DNA from: Rodentibacter myodis
GTDB lineage: Bacteria > Pseudomonadota > Gammaproteobacteria > Enterobacterales > Pasteurellaceae
Assembly (NCBI RefSeq): GCF_001999305.1
Contig: NZ_MLHQ01000016.1
Location: 1 to 55,054 of the forward strand
DNA: 55,054 nt
Reading direction: 5' to 3'
Positions 35,876 through 44,905 of this stretch are shown in pieces. Numbering within the stretch: position 1 is the stretch's first letter; each line of letters begins with the position of its first letter. The translations under genes and the position numbers were made by a program. The notes below the pieces were generated by a model. It was not told where the DNA came from. It saw only the letters and a list, made by a program, of their open reading frames with translations, and did no database searches.

Positions 35876-36400
35876 ATGGCAGTAGTGGGTCTATTTTATG
35901 GTAGCGATACGGGCAATACCGAAAACATCGCCAAAATGATTCAAAAACAATTAGGCAGTGAATTAGTAGATATTCGTGATATCGCCAAAACTTCAAAAGA
36001 AGATATTGAAGCCTATGATTTTTTACTTTTTGGTATCCCAACTTGGTATTACGGTGAAGCGCAAGCAGACTGGGATGATTTTTTCCCAACCTTAGAAGAA
36101 ATTGATTTTACCGACAAGTTAGTGGGCATTTTCGGCTGTGGCGACCAAGAAGACTACGCTGATTATTTCTGCGATGCCATTGGCACGGTGCGTGATATTG
36201 TTGAACCACGTGGCGCCATTGTTGTGGGTAACTGGTCAACAGAAGGCTATACCTTTGAAGCCTCCAAAGCACTCTTGGAAGATGGCACATTCATCGGTTT
36301 GTGTATTGATGAAGATCGCCAACCGGAACTCACCGCAGAGCGGGTAGAAAAATGGTGCAAACAAATTTATGAAGAAATGTGTTTGGCGGAACTTGCCTAA
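35876..36400 (+). CDS. fldA: Flavodoxin FldA
   Basis: A 174-residue FMN protein that carries electrons at low potential, for example to ribonucleotide reductase activation, biotin and isoprenoid synthesis. The phosphate loop GSDTGNTENIAK lies at residues 9-20, and the two isoalloxazine loops PTWYYGEAQADWDDF and GCGDQEDYADYFCDAIG are conserved. Long-chain flavodoxin; length matches E. coli FldA (176). AAAGGAAAGAAAA precedes the ATG. It is 20 bases upstream of fur, so the two are probably co-transcribed. Confidence 0.98.
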   Translation: MAVVGLFYGSDTGNTENIAKMIQKQLGSELVDIRDIAKTSKEDIEAYDFLLFGIPTWYYGEAQADWDDFFPTLEEIDFTDKLVGIFGCGDQEDYADYFCDAIGTVRDIVEPRGAIVVGNWSTEGYTFEASKALLEDGTFIGLCIDEDRQPELTAERVEKWCKQIYEEMCLAELA

Positions 36401-36420
36401 CATTATCACAAGGAAACTTT

Positions 36421-36870
36421 ATGTCTGAAGAAAATATTAAATTGCTAAAAAAAGTGGGGCTAAAAGTAACCGAACCCCGCTTGACGATTTTGGCATTAAT
36501 GAAAAACCACAAAAATGAACATTTTTCCGCTGAAGATGTGTACAAAATTTTGTTGGAACAAGGTAGCGATATTGGTCTTGCCACGGTTTATCGGGTATTA
36601 AACCAGTTTGATGAAGCAAATATTTTGATTCGCCATAATTTTGAGGGAAATAAATCGGTTTTTGAACTCGCCCCGACCGAACACCACGATCACATTATTT
36701 GTGAAGATTGCGGTAAAGTCTTTGAATTTTCCGATAATCTTATCGAACAACGCCAAAAAGAAATCAGCGAACAATATGGCATTCAATTAAAAGCCCACAG
36801 TTTGTATCTTTACGGCAAATGTAGCGATATTGATAAATGCGAAGAAATTAAAAAAGACGATAAAAAATAG
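36421..36870 (+). CDS. fur: Ferric uptake regulator Fur
   Basis: A 149-residue metal-dependent repressor of iron-uptake genes. The winged helix at the N-terminus contains IGLATVYRVLNQF; the metal sites include the HHDH cluster at residues 88-91 and the structural zinc Cys94 and Cys97 in CEDCG, plus C-terminal Cys residues in CSDIDKCEE. The frame reaches back to 36379, but AAGGAAACTTT lies directly before the ATG at 36421 and MSEENIKLLKKVGLK is the expected N-terminus. A strong bidirectional terminator follows. Confidence 0.98.
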   Translation: MSEENIKLLKKVGLKVTEPRLTILALMKNHKNEHFSAEDVYKILLEQGSDIGLATVYRVLNQFDEANILIRHNFEGNKSVFELAPTEHHDHIICEDCGKVFEFSDNLIEQRQKEISEQYGIQLKAHSLYLYGKCSDIDKCEEIKKDDKK

Positions 36871-36898
36871 ACTATTCCCCAAATTATTCCCAATGATA

Positions 36899-36931
36899 AA
36901 AAGCCCCGTTACGTTACTCAACGGGGCTTTT
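36899..36931. terminator. Bidirectional terminator between fur and the OppA-like gene
   Basis: A perfect 12-bp stem, AAAAGCCCCGTT/AACGGGGCTTTT, with a 9-base loop and A- and T-runs on either side. It serves both convergent genes. Confidence 0.92.
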
Positions 36932-36932
36932 A

Positions 36933-38516
36933 TTATTCCATATTCGGCTCGCCCGTCACCACCTTTCGCCATAAATTCTTACTGGAAATTGCGCCTGCTG
37001 TTGGATTTGGTTTTGCCCCCATAATGGAAGGGGCAATATAAACCGGCACGGTATATTGAAATAACGGAAGAACGATATTTTCCTGCTGAATGATCTCGCT
37101 TAATTTTAAGTAAATTTCCGACCGCTCTTTTTCTGACGTGCTTTTCAATGCCTGCTCAAAAAGTTTATCGTATTGTGGATTCGCATAGCCGTTTTTATTA
37201 TCAGGGCTTTTTGAATAAAACAGCCCTAAAAATGCCATCGGGTGATTAAAATCCCCACACCAGCCGGAACGAATCAACTGAAATTGTCCTGCTATTCGCT
37301 TTTCCTGCAACTGCTGCCAGCTCATCGGCAATGCCTCCACACGCAATAAATCCGATTCCGATAATTGCTGGGTGATACGCTGTGCAATATGACGATGTGG
37401 TGCGACATCATCATAACTCAGCCGTAAAATTAAGGGCTGTTTTTCAGTAATTTTTGCCTGTGCCAATAACTGTTCCGCCACCACCGGTTCCCATTTTGAA
37501 TCCTGCCCTTGCAACATCGCTTTCGGTAAAAAATAAGAACCGGCAATATTATTTGGCATTTCATTATGAGTAATCGCCGTTACAGAAATTAAGGAAGCAA
37601 TGGCTTTTCTGATTAACGGATTGGTCAATTTGGGATCACGCAAATTAAACTCATAAAAATAACTGCATAATTTCGGGAAATATTGAATATTGTCCGACTT
37701 TTGCCCAACATTCCAAACTACATCGAATTTTGCAAGGGATGTTGACCCCAAAAGCACATAATCCACCTGTTTGAACGCTACCGAGTCTTTTTTCCAATAG
37801 TGCGGATTTTTCGCCAAATGAACGCCATTATCATCACGGAATGAAAATACATAAGCCCCATTTGATACCTTTTCGGCAGGATCGGGATATTGTGGTAACA
37901 AAGCGATATGCGCCAACATTTCAGGCAAATAAGGGGTAGGTTTATCCAAAGTGATCAGCAAAGTGCGGTCATTTTCTGCCGAGATTCCAAGACTTTCCGC
38001 AGGCTGTTTTTTCTCTAATACCGCCTTTGCATTTTTCAAATTCAAATACAATAAATAAGATTTTAACGCTGTTTGAGATTGTGAAAGCCTTTGCCAAGAA
38101 AGCACAAAATCCTGCGCTTTCATTGGTTCGCCATTTGACCACATTGCCTCTTGCCGTAGTACGAATCGCCATATTTTATTGTCTTTGGTTTGCCAACTTT
38201 CCGCTGCGGCAGGCACAATATTGCCCTCGGCATCATAAGCCGTTAATCCTTCAAATAAATCACGAATGAGGGAAAGTTGTTCTTCCTCTTTTACCAGCCA
38301 AGGATCTAAAATCGGCTCAAATTTGATACCTCGAACCAATTTTTCACGCGGCGATGGATCTAATGCTACTTGAGGGGAAACCGTCTTCACGTCCTCCGTT
38401 GATGAGGACTGAATTTGAGGCGTTTTCGGGCTGTTTAGCTTATCGCAAGCATTCAACGCAAAAAGTACGAAAAAAATGACCGCACTTTTTACTCCCAATG
38501 AAAAAATATTATTCAT
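36933..38516 (-). CDS. OppA-family peptide-binding lipoprotein
   Basis: A 527-residue extracytoplasmic solute-binding protein of ABC transporter family SBP_bac_5, which captures peptides. The N-terminus is a lipoprotein signal with LNAC (lipidated Cys24). Typical family blocks follow: GIKFEPILDPWLVKEEEQLSLIRDLFEGLTAYDAEGNIVPAAAESW and NPLIRKAIASLI. No permease or ATPase gene is beside it, so it must use a transporter encoded elsewhere, as for MppA. I place the start at 38516 because the frame extension to 38546 would spoil the signal peptide; this ATG overlaps the ybaN stop by eight bases. H. influenzae has a similar orphan gene near prlC. Confidence 0.87.
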   Translation of the reverse strand: MNNIFSLGVKSAVIFFVLFALNACDKLNSPKTPQIQSSSTEDVKTVSPQVALDPSPREKLVRGIKFEPILDPWLVKEEEQLSLIRDLFEGLTAYDAEGNIVPAAAESWQTKDNKIWRFVLRQEAMWSNGEPMKAQDFVLSWQRLSQSQTALKSYLLYLNLKNAKAVLEKKQPAESLGISAENDRTLLITLDKPTPYLPEMLAHIALLPQYPDPAEKVSNGAYVFSFRDDNGVHLAKNPHYWKKDSVAFKQVDYVLLGSTSLAKFDVVWNVGQKSDNIQYFPKLCSYFYEFNLRDPKLTNPLIRKAIASLISVTAITHNEMPNNIAGSYFLPKAMLQGQDSKWEPVVAEQLLAQAKITEKQPLILRLSYDDVAPHRHIAQRITQQLSESDLLRVEALPMSWQQLQEKRIAGQFQLIRSGWCGDFNHPMAFLGLFYSKSPDNKNGYANPQYDKLFEQALKSTSEKERSEIYLKLSEIIQQENIVLPLFQYTVPVYIAPSIMGAKPNPTAGAISSKNLWRKVVTGEPNME

Positions 38517-38907
38517 TTTCGCCATCCGCCTGCATTTGTTCACCACGTTCCGGTTCGGTTTTGATCCAAAAGAGAAAAAACCAATATTTTATGCCAATCA
38601 ACAAAGCAATAATGATTCGCCCAATCACACTCGGTGTAAAGTAAAACCCGATTAACAACATTGTAGTTGAAAGTGCCAAAATCGATATTTTTGTTTTCTT
38701 CGTCATTGCACGGCGTTCATTAAAGGATTTCAAATGATGTTGATAAAGGGAAGTGCCAAGAAACCAGTTTTCTAAGGTTTTTGAACCTTTGGCAAAGAAA
38801 AATAAGGTAAGCAATAAAAAAGGTGTTGTCGGTAAAATCGGAACAAAAATGCCAATAATGCCCAGTGCGAGCGAAAGAAATCCCAACAAGATATAAATGA
38901 ACTTCAT
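38509..38907 (-). CDS. ybaN: YbaN-like inner-membrane protein (DUF454)
   Basis: A 132-residue protein with an N-terminal pair of membrane segments (YILLGFLSLALGIIGIFVPILPTTPFLLL) and a second hydrophobic pair at about 75-115. The LPTTPFLLL motif followed by FAKGS and a W(F)LGTSLY stretch defines the DUF454/YbaN family, whose function is unknown. It overlaps the peptide-binding lipoprotein gene by eight bases and is divergent from prlC. In E. coli ybaN lies beside priC and apt, so the context differs here. Confidence 0.88.
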   Translation of the reverse strand: MKFIYILLGFLSLALGIIGIFVPILPTTPFLLLTLFFFAKGSKTLENWFLGTSLYQHHLKSFNERRAMTKKTKISILALSTTMLLIGFYFTPSVIGRIIIALLIGIKYWFFLFWIKTEPERGEQMQADGENE

Positions 38908-39023
38908 AACCTTTCCGAAATCATAGAAATGCGAACCATTATTGCGGATTTTTTAGATTTTTCAACCTTGATATTATAGAATTCGCCGTCACATAAAGGA
39001 CTGTTTTAAAAAAGGGAACATTT

Positions 39024-41063
39024 ATGTCAAATCCATTACTGAATATTCAAGGCTTACCGCCTTTCTCACAAATCAAACCGGAACACATTCAACCAGCCGT
39101 TAAACAACTCATTCAAGATTGTCGCAATACGATAGAACAAGTGCTAAATCAACCGCACTTTAGCTGGGAAAATTTCATTTTACCGTTGACCGAAGTCAGC
39201 GATCGCCTCAGTCTGGCTTGGTCGCCAATATCCCACTTAAATGCGGTGAAAAATAGCCCGGCATTACGGGAAGCCTACCAAGCCTGCCTGCCATTACTTT
39301 CCGAGTATGGCACTTGGGTTGGGCAACACAAAGGGCTTTACAATGCTTATTTGGCGTTAAAAAACAACCCTGAATTTGCCACTTATTCTGTTGCTCAAAA
39401 GAAAGCAATCGAAAATTCACTCCGTGATTTTGATCTTTCCGGTATCGGACTTTCCGAAGAAAAACAAAAACGATACGGCGAAATTTCCGCACGCTTATCC
39501 GAACTCAATTCGCAATTCAGCAATAATGTACTCGATGCCACAATGGGTTGGGAAAAAGTGATAGAAGACGAAGCGGAACTCAAAGGATTACCGGAATCGG
39601 CTTTACAGGCGGCAAAACAATCTGCCGAAAGTAAAGGCTTGAAAGGCTATCGTTTTACCCTTGAAATTCCAAGCTATTTACCGGTGATGACTTATTGCGA
39701 AAATCGGGCATTGCGTGAAGAAATGTACCGAGCCTACGCCACCCGAGCTTCAGACCAAGGGCCGAATGCCGGCAAATGGGATAACAGCAAAGTGATGGAA
39801 GAAATTCTGACTTTGCGTGTGGAGTTGGCAAAATTACTGGGATTCAACACCTACACCGAGCTTTCTCTCGCCACCAAAATGGCAGAAAATCCGCAGCAGG
39901 TTTTAGATTTCTTAGATAACTTGGCAGAGCGTGCAAAACCACAGGGAGAAAAAGAATTGCAGGCACTTCAAGATTATTGCCAAAAAGAATTTGGCGTAAC
40001 CGAGCTTGCCCCTTGGGATATTGGCTTTTACAGCGAAAAACAAAAACAACATTTATATGCCATTAATGATGAAGAACTTCGCCCATATTTCCCTGAAGAT
40101 CGTGTTATTTCAGGCTTATTTGAATTGATTAAACGCATTTTCAACATTCGTGCCGCAGAACGTTTTGATGTGGATACTTGGCATAAAGATGTGCGTTTCT
40201 TTGATCTTATTGATGAAAAAGATCAGGTTCGTGGCAGTTTCTATCTCGATCTTTACGCCCGTGAAAACAAACGTGGCGGCGCGTGGATGGATGATTGCAT
40301 TGGCAGAAAACGCAAAGCGGACGGTGCAATCCAAACACCGGTTGCTTATTTAACCTGTAATTTCAACGCGCCGATTGGCAATAAACCCGCCCTGTTTACT
40401 CACGATGAGGTAACCACCCTATTCCACGAATTTGGTCACGGTATTCATCATATGCTTACCCAAATTGATGTTTCCGATGTGGCAGGGATCAACGGCGTAC
40501 CTTGGGATGCGGTGGAGTTGCCAAGTCAATTTATGGAAAATTGGTGTTGGGAAGAAGAGGCACTGGCATTTATTTCCGGTCATTATGAAACGGGAGAACC
40601 TCTGCCAAAAGAAAAACTCACCCAATTATTGAAAGCCAAAAATTTCCAAGCGGCAATGTTTGTGCTACGCCAACTTGAATTTGGTATTTTTGATTTCCGT
40701 TTGCACCACACTTTTGATGCGGAAAAACTAAATCAAATTTTGGATACATTGAAAGCGGTGAAAGCTCAAGTTGCCGTTATTAAAGGCGTTGATTGGGCAA
40801 GAACCCCACACAGCTTCAGCCATATTTTCGCAGGGGGCTATGCCGCAGGCTATTACAGCTATTTATGGGCGGAAGTGTTATCTGCCGATGCTTACTCACG
40901 TTTTGAAGAAGAAGGTATTTTCAATCCAATTACCGGAAAATCTTTCTTAGATGAAATCTTAACCCGTGGCGGCTCAGAAGAACCAATGGTACTGTTTAAA
41001 CGTTTCCGTGGACGTGAACCACAGTTAGATGCCTTACTAAGACATAAAGGTATTGCAAACTAG
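39024..41063 (+). CDS. prlC: Oligopeptidase A
   Basis: A 679-residue cytoplasmic zinc metallopeptidase of family M3 that degrades peptides, including released signal peptides. The zinc motif HEFGHGIHH places the ligands at His468 and His472 with catalytic Glu469. Length matches E. coli PrlC (680). AAAAGGGAAC lies before the ATG. It is divergent from ybaN and ends in a strong terminator. The neighbouring peptide-binding lipoprotein gives a loose functional link through peptide use. Confidence 0.98.
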   Translation: MSNPLLNIQGLPPFSQIKPEHIQPAVKQLIQDCRNTIEQVLNQPHFSWENFILPLTEVSDRLSLAWSPISHLNAVKNSPALREAYQACLPLLSEYGTWVGQHKGLYNAYLALKNNPEFATYSVAQKKAIENSLRDFDLSGIGLSEEKQKRYGEISARLSELNSQFSNNVLDATMGWEKVIEDEAELKGLPESALQAAKQSAESKGLKGYRFTLEIPSYLPVMTYCENRALREEMYRAYATRASDQGPNAGKWDNSKVMEEILTLRVELAKLLGFNTYTELSLATKMAENPQQVLDFLDNLAERAKPQGEKELQALQDYCQKEFGVTELAPWDIGFYSEKQKQHLYAINDEELRPYFPEDRVISGLFELIKRIFNIRAAERFDVDTWHKDVRFFDLIDEKDQVRGSFYLDLYARENKRGGAWMDDCIGRKRKADGAIQTPVAYLTCNFNAPIGNKPALFTHDEVTTLFHEFGHGIHHMLTQIDVSDVAGINGVPWDAVELPSQFMENWCWEEEALAFISGHYETGEPLPKEKLTQLLKAKNFQAAMFVLRQLEFGIFDFRLHHTFDAEKLNQILDTLKAVKAQVAVIKGVDWARTPHSFSHIFAGGYAAGYYSYLWAEVLSADAYSRFEEEGIFNPITGKSFLDEILTRGGSEEPMVLFKRFRGREPQLDALLRHKGIAN

Positions 41064-41076
41064 TCATTGATAGTGA

Positions 41077-41106
41077 AAAAGCCCTGAAATTAAATTCAGG
41101 GCTTTT
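41077..41106 (+). terminator. Terminator of prlC
   Basis: Perfect 12-bp stem AAAAGCCCTGAA/TTCAGGGCTTTT with a 6-base loop, followed by ATTTTAAT, 14 bases after the prlC stop. Confidence 0.92.
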
Positions 41107-41133
41107 ATTTTAATCAAAAAACGGGCAATTTTT

Positions 41134-41262
41134 CGGTATTAGGTTATAAACGCACAAAAGAAAAATAATGCGAGTAGGGACGCCACGCAGGCGTCCCTAT
41201 TAAAATTCAAGTAATTTCAATGGATTAATATAAAGACACCAAGCACAGCGTCCTACTTTAAA
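41134..41262. repeat. MITE-like palindromic repeat, copy G
   Basis: Between convergent prlC and fabB. Left end GGTATTAGGTTATAAACGC with ACAAAAGAAAAATAATG, a perfect hairpin TAGGGACGCC-ACGCA-GGCGTCCCTA, the middle TAATTTCAATGGATTAA, and a second core GACACCAAGCACAGCGTCC. The right terminal repeat seems missing. Left end and hairpin are among the clearest of the family. Confidence 0.7.
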
Positions 41263-41299
41263 AAAAATACTTCAAAAATTCACCGCACTTTTCAACCGA

Positions 41300-42520
41300 T
41301 TAACCATTATAACGTTTAAAGATTAAGGTTGCGTTCGTTCCGCCAAAACCAAAGCTGTTTGACATCACGGTTTGTAAACCGGCGTTTTCTTTGGTTTCGG
41401 TAATGATATTACAGCCTTCCGCCGCTTCGTCTAAGGTTTCGATATTAATACTTGGTGCAATAAAATCATTATCAAGCATTAACAGGGTATAAATAGCTTC
41501 GTGCGCGCCTGCCGCCCCCAATGAGTGACCGGTCATTGATTTGGTGGAAGAAATCGCCGGAATATTTGCACCAAAAACATTTTTAATCGCCCCTAATTCT
41601 TTCACATCCCCAACCGGTGTTGAAGTGCCGTGAACATTGATGTAATCAATCGGGCTATCAACAGTTGCCATAGCTTGTCGCATACAACGCTCTGCCCCTT
41701 CACCGCTTGGCGCAACCATATCATAACCATCGGAAGTCGCACCATAACCCACAATTTCAGCATAGATTTTCGCACCACGGGCAAGGGCGTGTTCCAATTC
41801 TTCAACCACCACCACGGCACCGCCACCGGCGATAACAAAACCGTCACGGTTAGCATCGTAAGCACGGGAGGCTTTTTCCGGAGTATCGTTATATTTGGTT
41901 GAAACCGCGCCCATTGCATCAAATTCCGTTGCACATTCCCAAGATAATTCTTCCGCACCGCCGGCAAAAACTACATCCTGTTTGCCTAATTGAATCAATT
42001 CTACGGCGTGACCGATACAATGTGCCGAAGTGGCACAAGCGGAACTAATCGAATAGTTCACACCACGGATTTTATAAGGTGTTGCCAAACAAGCAGACAC
42101 ACTGGATGCCATCGTTTTGGTGACGGCATAAGGGCCAATTGCCTTCACGCCACGTGGGCCACGCACCGCATCACAAGCCACTAATTGGTTATGTGCAGAT
42201 CCCGTTCCCGCCCCAATCACAAGACCGGTACGATCATTGGAAACCTGCTCTTCCGTCAAACCCGAATCTTCAATCGCTTCACGCATAGAAAGATAAGCAT
42301 AAGCTGCCGCATCGCCCATAAAACGATACACTTTACGATCAATATGTTCACTTGGATCAAGCTTAATCGTACCTGCAACGTGGCTACGCATTTTCATTTC
42401 CACAAATTCCGGCACCACTTCAATGCCCGATTTACCTGCTTTCAACGAAGCAAGCACTTCTTCTTTATTGTTACCGATACTTGAAATAATACCAAAACCT
42501 GTAATCACAGCTCTTTTCAT
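41300..42520 (-). CDS. fabB: Beta-ketoacyl-ACP synthase I
   Basis: A 406-residue condensing enzyme that elongates fatty acids and is essential for the unsaturated branch. The catalytic Cys162 lies in [10 protein letters not shown], with the two catalytic His in [11 protein letters not shown] and [12 protein letters not shown]. Length and sequence match E. coli FabB (406). It has a good ribosome site (GGGAAGAAGCA before ATG) and a candidate FadR activator site upstream. Divergent from mnmC, an arrangement shared with E. coli and H. influenzae. Confidence 0.98.
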   Translation of the reverse strand: MKRAVITGFGIISSIGNNKEEVLASLKAGKSGIEVVPEFVEMKMRSHVAGTIKLDPSEHIDRKVYRFMGDAAAYAYLSMREAIEDSGLTEEQVSNDRTGLVIGAGTGSAHNQLVACDAVRGPRGVKAIGPYAVTKTMASSVSACLATPYKIRGVNYSISSACATSAHCIGHAVELIQLGKQDVVFAGGAEELSWECATEFDAMGAVSTKYNDTPEKASRAYDANRDGFVIAGGGAVVVVEELEHALARGAKIYAEIVGYGATSDGYDMVAPSGEGAERCMRQAMATVDSPIDYINVHGTSTPVGDVKELGAIKNVFGANIPAISSTKSMTGHSLGAAGAHEAIYTLLMLDNDFIAPSINIETLDEAAEGCNIITETKENAGLQTVMSNSFGFGGTNATLIFKRYNG

Positions 42521-42582
42521 TGCTTCTTCCCTTTTGTTTTACATAAAAAATAGCGGCTCAAAACTACTACGAAATGAAAATA

Positions 42583-42614
42583 TTTCAAGCAATTCTTGAT
42601 TTGTTTGACCAGTT
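42583..42614 (-). promoter_or_regulatory. Candidate FadR site and -35 box of fabB
   Basis: On the minus strand AACTGGTCAAACAAATC (42614-42598) matches the left half of the gammaproteobacterial FadR consensus exactly (AACTGGTC) and part of the right half. It lies about ten bases upstream of a possible -35 TTGAAA (42588-42583). In E. coli FadR activates fabB from just such a position. The right half-site is weak, and no search was run. Confidence 0.45.
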
Positions 42615-42691
42615 ATTCCCGCCAACAAATTCAACAAGCCAAGAAATTCGGCTATTATAAGCCAATTCAACTATGCAAGAAAGGAATAAAA

Positions 42692-44701
42692 ATGCTCACC
42701 GTTGACTATGCAAAAATTCATTTTAATGAAGAAAATACCCCCGTTTCCGATCAATTTGATGATGTTTATTTTTCCAATCAAGACGGATTGGCTGAAACGG
42801 ATTATGTTTTTTTGCAAGGAAATCAATTATGGGAACGCTGGCTCACCCATCCACACCCACATTTTGTTATTGCCGAAACCGGCTTTGGCACGGGATTAAA
42901 TTTTTTTGCCACAACCAAACGCTTTCGTGAATTTCGCCAACAACATCCCTCTGCGCCATTAAAACGCTTGTATTTTATTTCTTTTGAAAAATATCCCCTG
43001 AAATTGACCGCACTTCAACAAGCCCATCGTGCCTATCCGCAATTTGCCGAATTAACCAACCATTTACAACGCTATTGGCAATTCCCTCTTAAAGGTTGCC
43101 GGCGTATTCATTTTGAGGAAACTATCCTTGATTTGTGGTTTGGCGATGTGGTGGAAAATTTACCGCAACTTGGTGATTATATGAATGAATCCGTTAATGC
43201 TTGGTTTTTAGACGGCTTCGCCCCAAGTAAAAATCCTGAAATGTGGAACGAAAATCTCTACCACCAAATGTATCGCTTCACCGCCCTAAATGGCACATTT
43301 GCTACTTTCACCGCAGCCAGTGCGGTCAGAAAAGGATTAACATTTGCCGGTTTTACCATCACCAAACGAAAAGGCTTTGGCAAAAAGCGGGAATGCTTAA
43401 ACGGACAAAAAACACAATCAAAACCGACCGCACTTTCCACCCCTTGGTATCTCCCCCAATCCGCACAAATGGAAAAACAGGATATTGCCATTATCGGCGG
43501 CGGCATTGCCTCGCTTTGCACCGCAATCCCTTTGTTGAAACGCGGAGCAAACATCACCCTTTATTGTGAAAACGAACAACCCGCACTCAATGCTTCCGGT
43601 AATAAACAAGGGGCATTTTACCCCCAATTAAGTGATGACAACGAACTCACCGTACGTTTTTACCTACACGCTTTCGCCTATGGCAAACAATTACTTGATT
43701 GGGCGGTCGAACAAGACATTGAATTTGAACATCAATTTTGTGGTGTCGCCTTGTGTGGTTACAACGAAAAAAGTGCGGTCAAATTAGATAAAATTTCGCA
43801 ATTAGGCTTACCCACAGAATTATTTGTACGCCTCAATGCAGAACAATTAAGCGAAAAAGTGGGCTTACCCCTTTCTTGTGGCGGTGGTTTTATTTCTCAA
43901 GGCGGCTGGCTTGCCCCACGCCAATTTGTGCAAAATGCCTTTGCCTTGTTAGAAAAATACGGCGTAAAAATTAAAACATCACAAAAAATTACCGCACTTT
44001 CACAAACCCAATCAGGTTGGCGGTTGGTTAATGCCGAAAATGAAACAATGCAACACGAAGTTGTTATACTGGCAAACGGATATAAAATCACCGACTTTTC
44101 CCAAACCGAAAAACTTCCACTGTATCCAATCCGTGGACAGGTTAGCCAAATTCCCACTTCCAAAAACTTACTCAAACTTAAATCCGTGCTTTGTTATGAC
44201 GGCTATCTCACCCCTGTTGATAAGGCAAAACTGACACATTGCATTGGGGCAAGTCATCTACGGGATAACACCGATCGCACTTTCAGCCCACAAGAGCAAC
44301 GGGAAAATCAACAAAAACTCCAACAAAATATCGCCCAACCTTGGACACAAGAGGTGAACACCTCAGGCAATCTTGCCCGAGTGGGTATTCGTTGCTCCGT
44401 GCGGGATCTTGCCCCAATGGTCGGTAATGTGCCAAACTTCGCCCGGCAATGCGAAGACTATCATAACCTCTTTAATCTTCGCCGCCGTAAACAGCCAATA
44501 AAAAGTGCGGCCAATTTTCCCAATCTTTTTCTCACCGCCGCATTAGGTTCTCGAGGCTTAACCTCCGCCCCCTTATTAGGCGAAGCATTGGCTTCCTTAA
44601 TTTATGATGAACCCTTGCCGTTAGGTGAAGATATTCTGCAAAACTTATCTGCAAATCGCGCGTGGGTAAGGAAATGGTTAAAAGGATCGGAAGTTAAATA
44701 A
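42692..44701 (+). CDS. mnmC: Bifunctional tRNA modification enzyme MnmC
   Basis: A 669-residue enzyme finishing the mnm5s2U modification at the wobble base of several tRNAs. The N-terminal part is the SAM-dependent methyltransferase (MnmC2) with [11 protein letters not shown] and [15 protein letters not shown]. From about residue 265 comes the FAD-dependent oxidoreductase (MnmC1) with [19 protein letters not shown]. The junction near 260 contains an uptake sequence. The frame reaches 42596, but AAGGAATAAAA lies before the ATG at 42692 and the length then equals E. coli MnmC (668). Confidence 0.97.
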   Translation: MLTVDYAKIHFNEENTPVSDQFDDVYFSNQDGLAETDYVFLQGNQLWERWLTHPHPHFVIAETGFGTGLNFFATTKRFREFRQQHPSAPLKRLYFISFEKYPLKLTALQQAHRAYPQFAELTNHLQRYWQFPLKGCRRIHFEETILDLWFGDVVENLPQLGDYMNESVNAWFLDGFAPSKNPEMWNENLYHQMYRFTALNGTFATFTAASAVRKGLTFAGFTITKRKGFGKKRECLNGQKTQSKPTALSTPWYLPQSAQMEKQDIAIIGGGIASLCTAIPLLKRGANITLYCENEQPALNASGNKQGAFYPQLSDDNELTVRFYLHAFAYGKQLLDWAVEQDIEFEHQFCGVALCGYNEKSAVKLDKISQLGLPTELFVRLNAEQLSEKVGLPLSCGGGFISQGGWLAPRQFVQNAFALLEKYGVKIKTSQKITALSQTQSGWRLVNAENETMQHEVVILANGYKITDFSQTEKLPLYPIRGQVSQIPTSKNLLKLKSVLCYDGYLTPVDKAKLTHCIGASHLRDNTDRTFSPQEQRENQQKLQQNIAQPWTQEVNTSGNLARVGIRCSVRDLAPMVGNVPNFARQCEDYHNLFNLRRRKQPIKSAANFPNLFLTAALGSRGLTSAPLLGEALASLIYDEPLPLGEDILQNLSANRAWVRKWLKGSEVK

Positions 44702-44702
44702 T

Positions 44703-44840
44703 ATGATTGGTCGGAGCGCGATGATCATATCCTTATAAAAACAAACAATTTCAATGGATTAAAATTAAGAACACCAGCGTGGTGTCCCTACTTTTTCTCT
44801 AAGAAATTGCTCACAGTACAACCGCTTATATAGCATTGAA
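44703..44840. repeat. Degenerate palindromic intergenic repeat, copy H
   Basis: Between convergent mnmC and the adhesin gene. Middle CAATTTCAATGGATTAA, core ACACCAGCGTGGTGTCCCTA, and right end ACAACCGCTTATATAGCATT, which read in reverse matches the outer ends of the copies at 20978 and 25580. Confidence 0.65.
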
Positions 44841-44857
44841 AAATGTGTAAATAAAGC

Positions 44858-44890
44858 AAAAAAAATGCAACCCCTAAGGGTTGCATTTTT
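44858..44890 (-). terminator. Terminator of the adhesin gene
   Basis: A perfect 13-bp stem, AAAAATGCAACCC/GGGTTGCATTTTT, with a 4-base loop, followed on the minus strand by TTT; 16 bases beyond the adhesin stop codon. Confidence 0.93.
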
Positions 44891-44905
44891 ACTATTGGCT
44901 AATGA

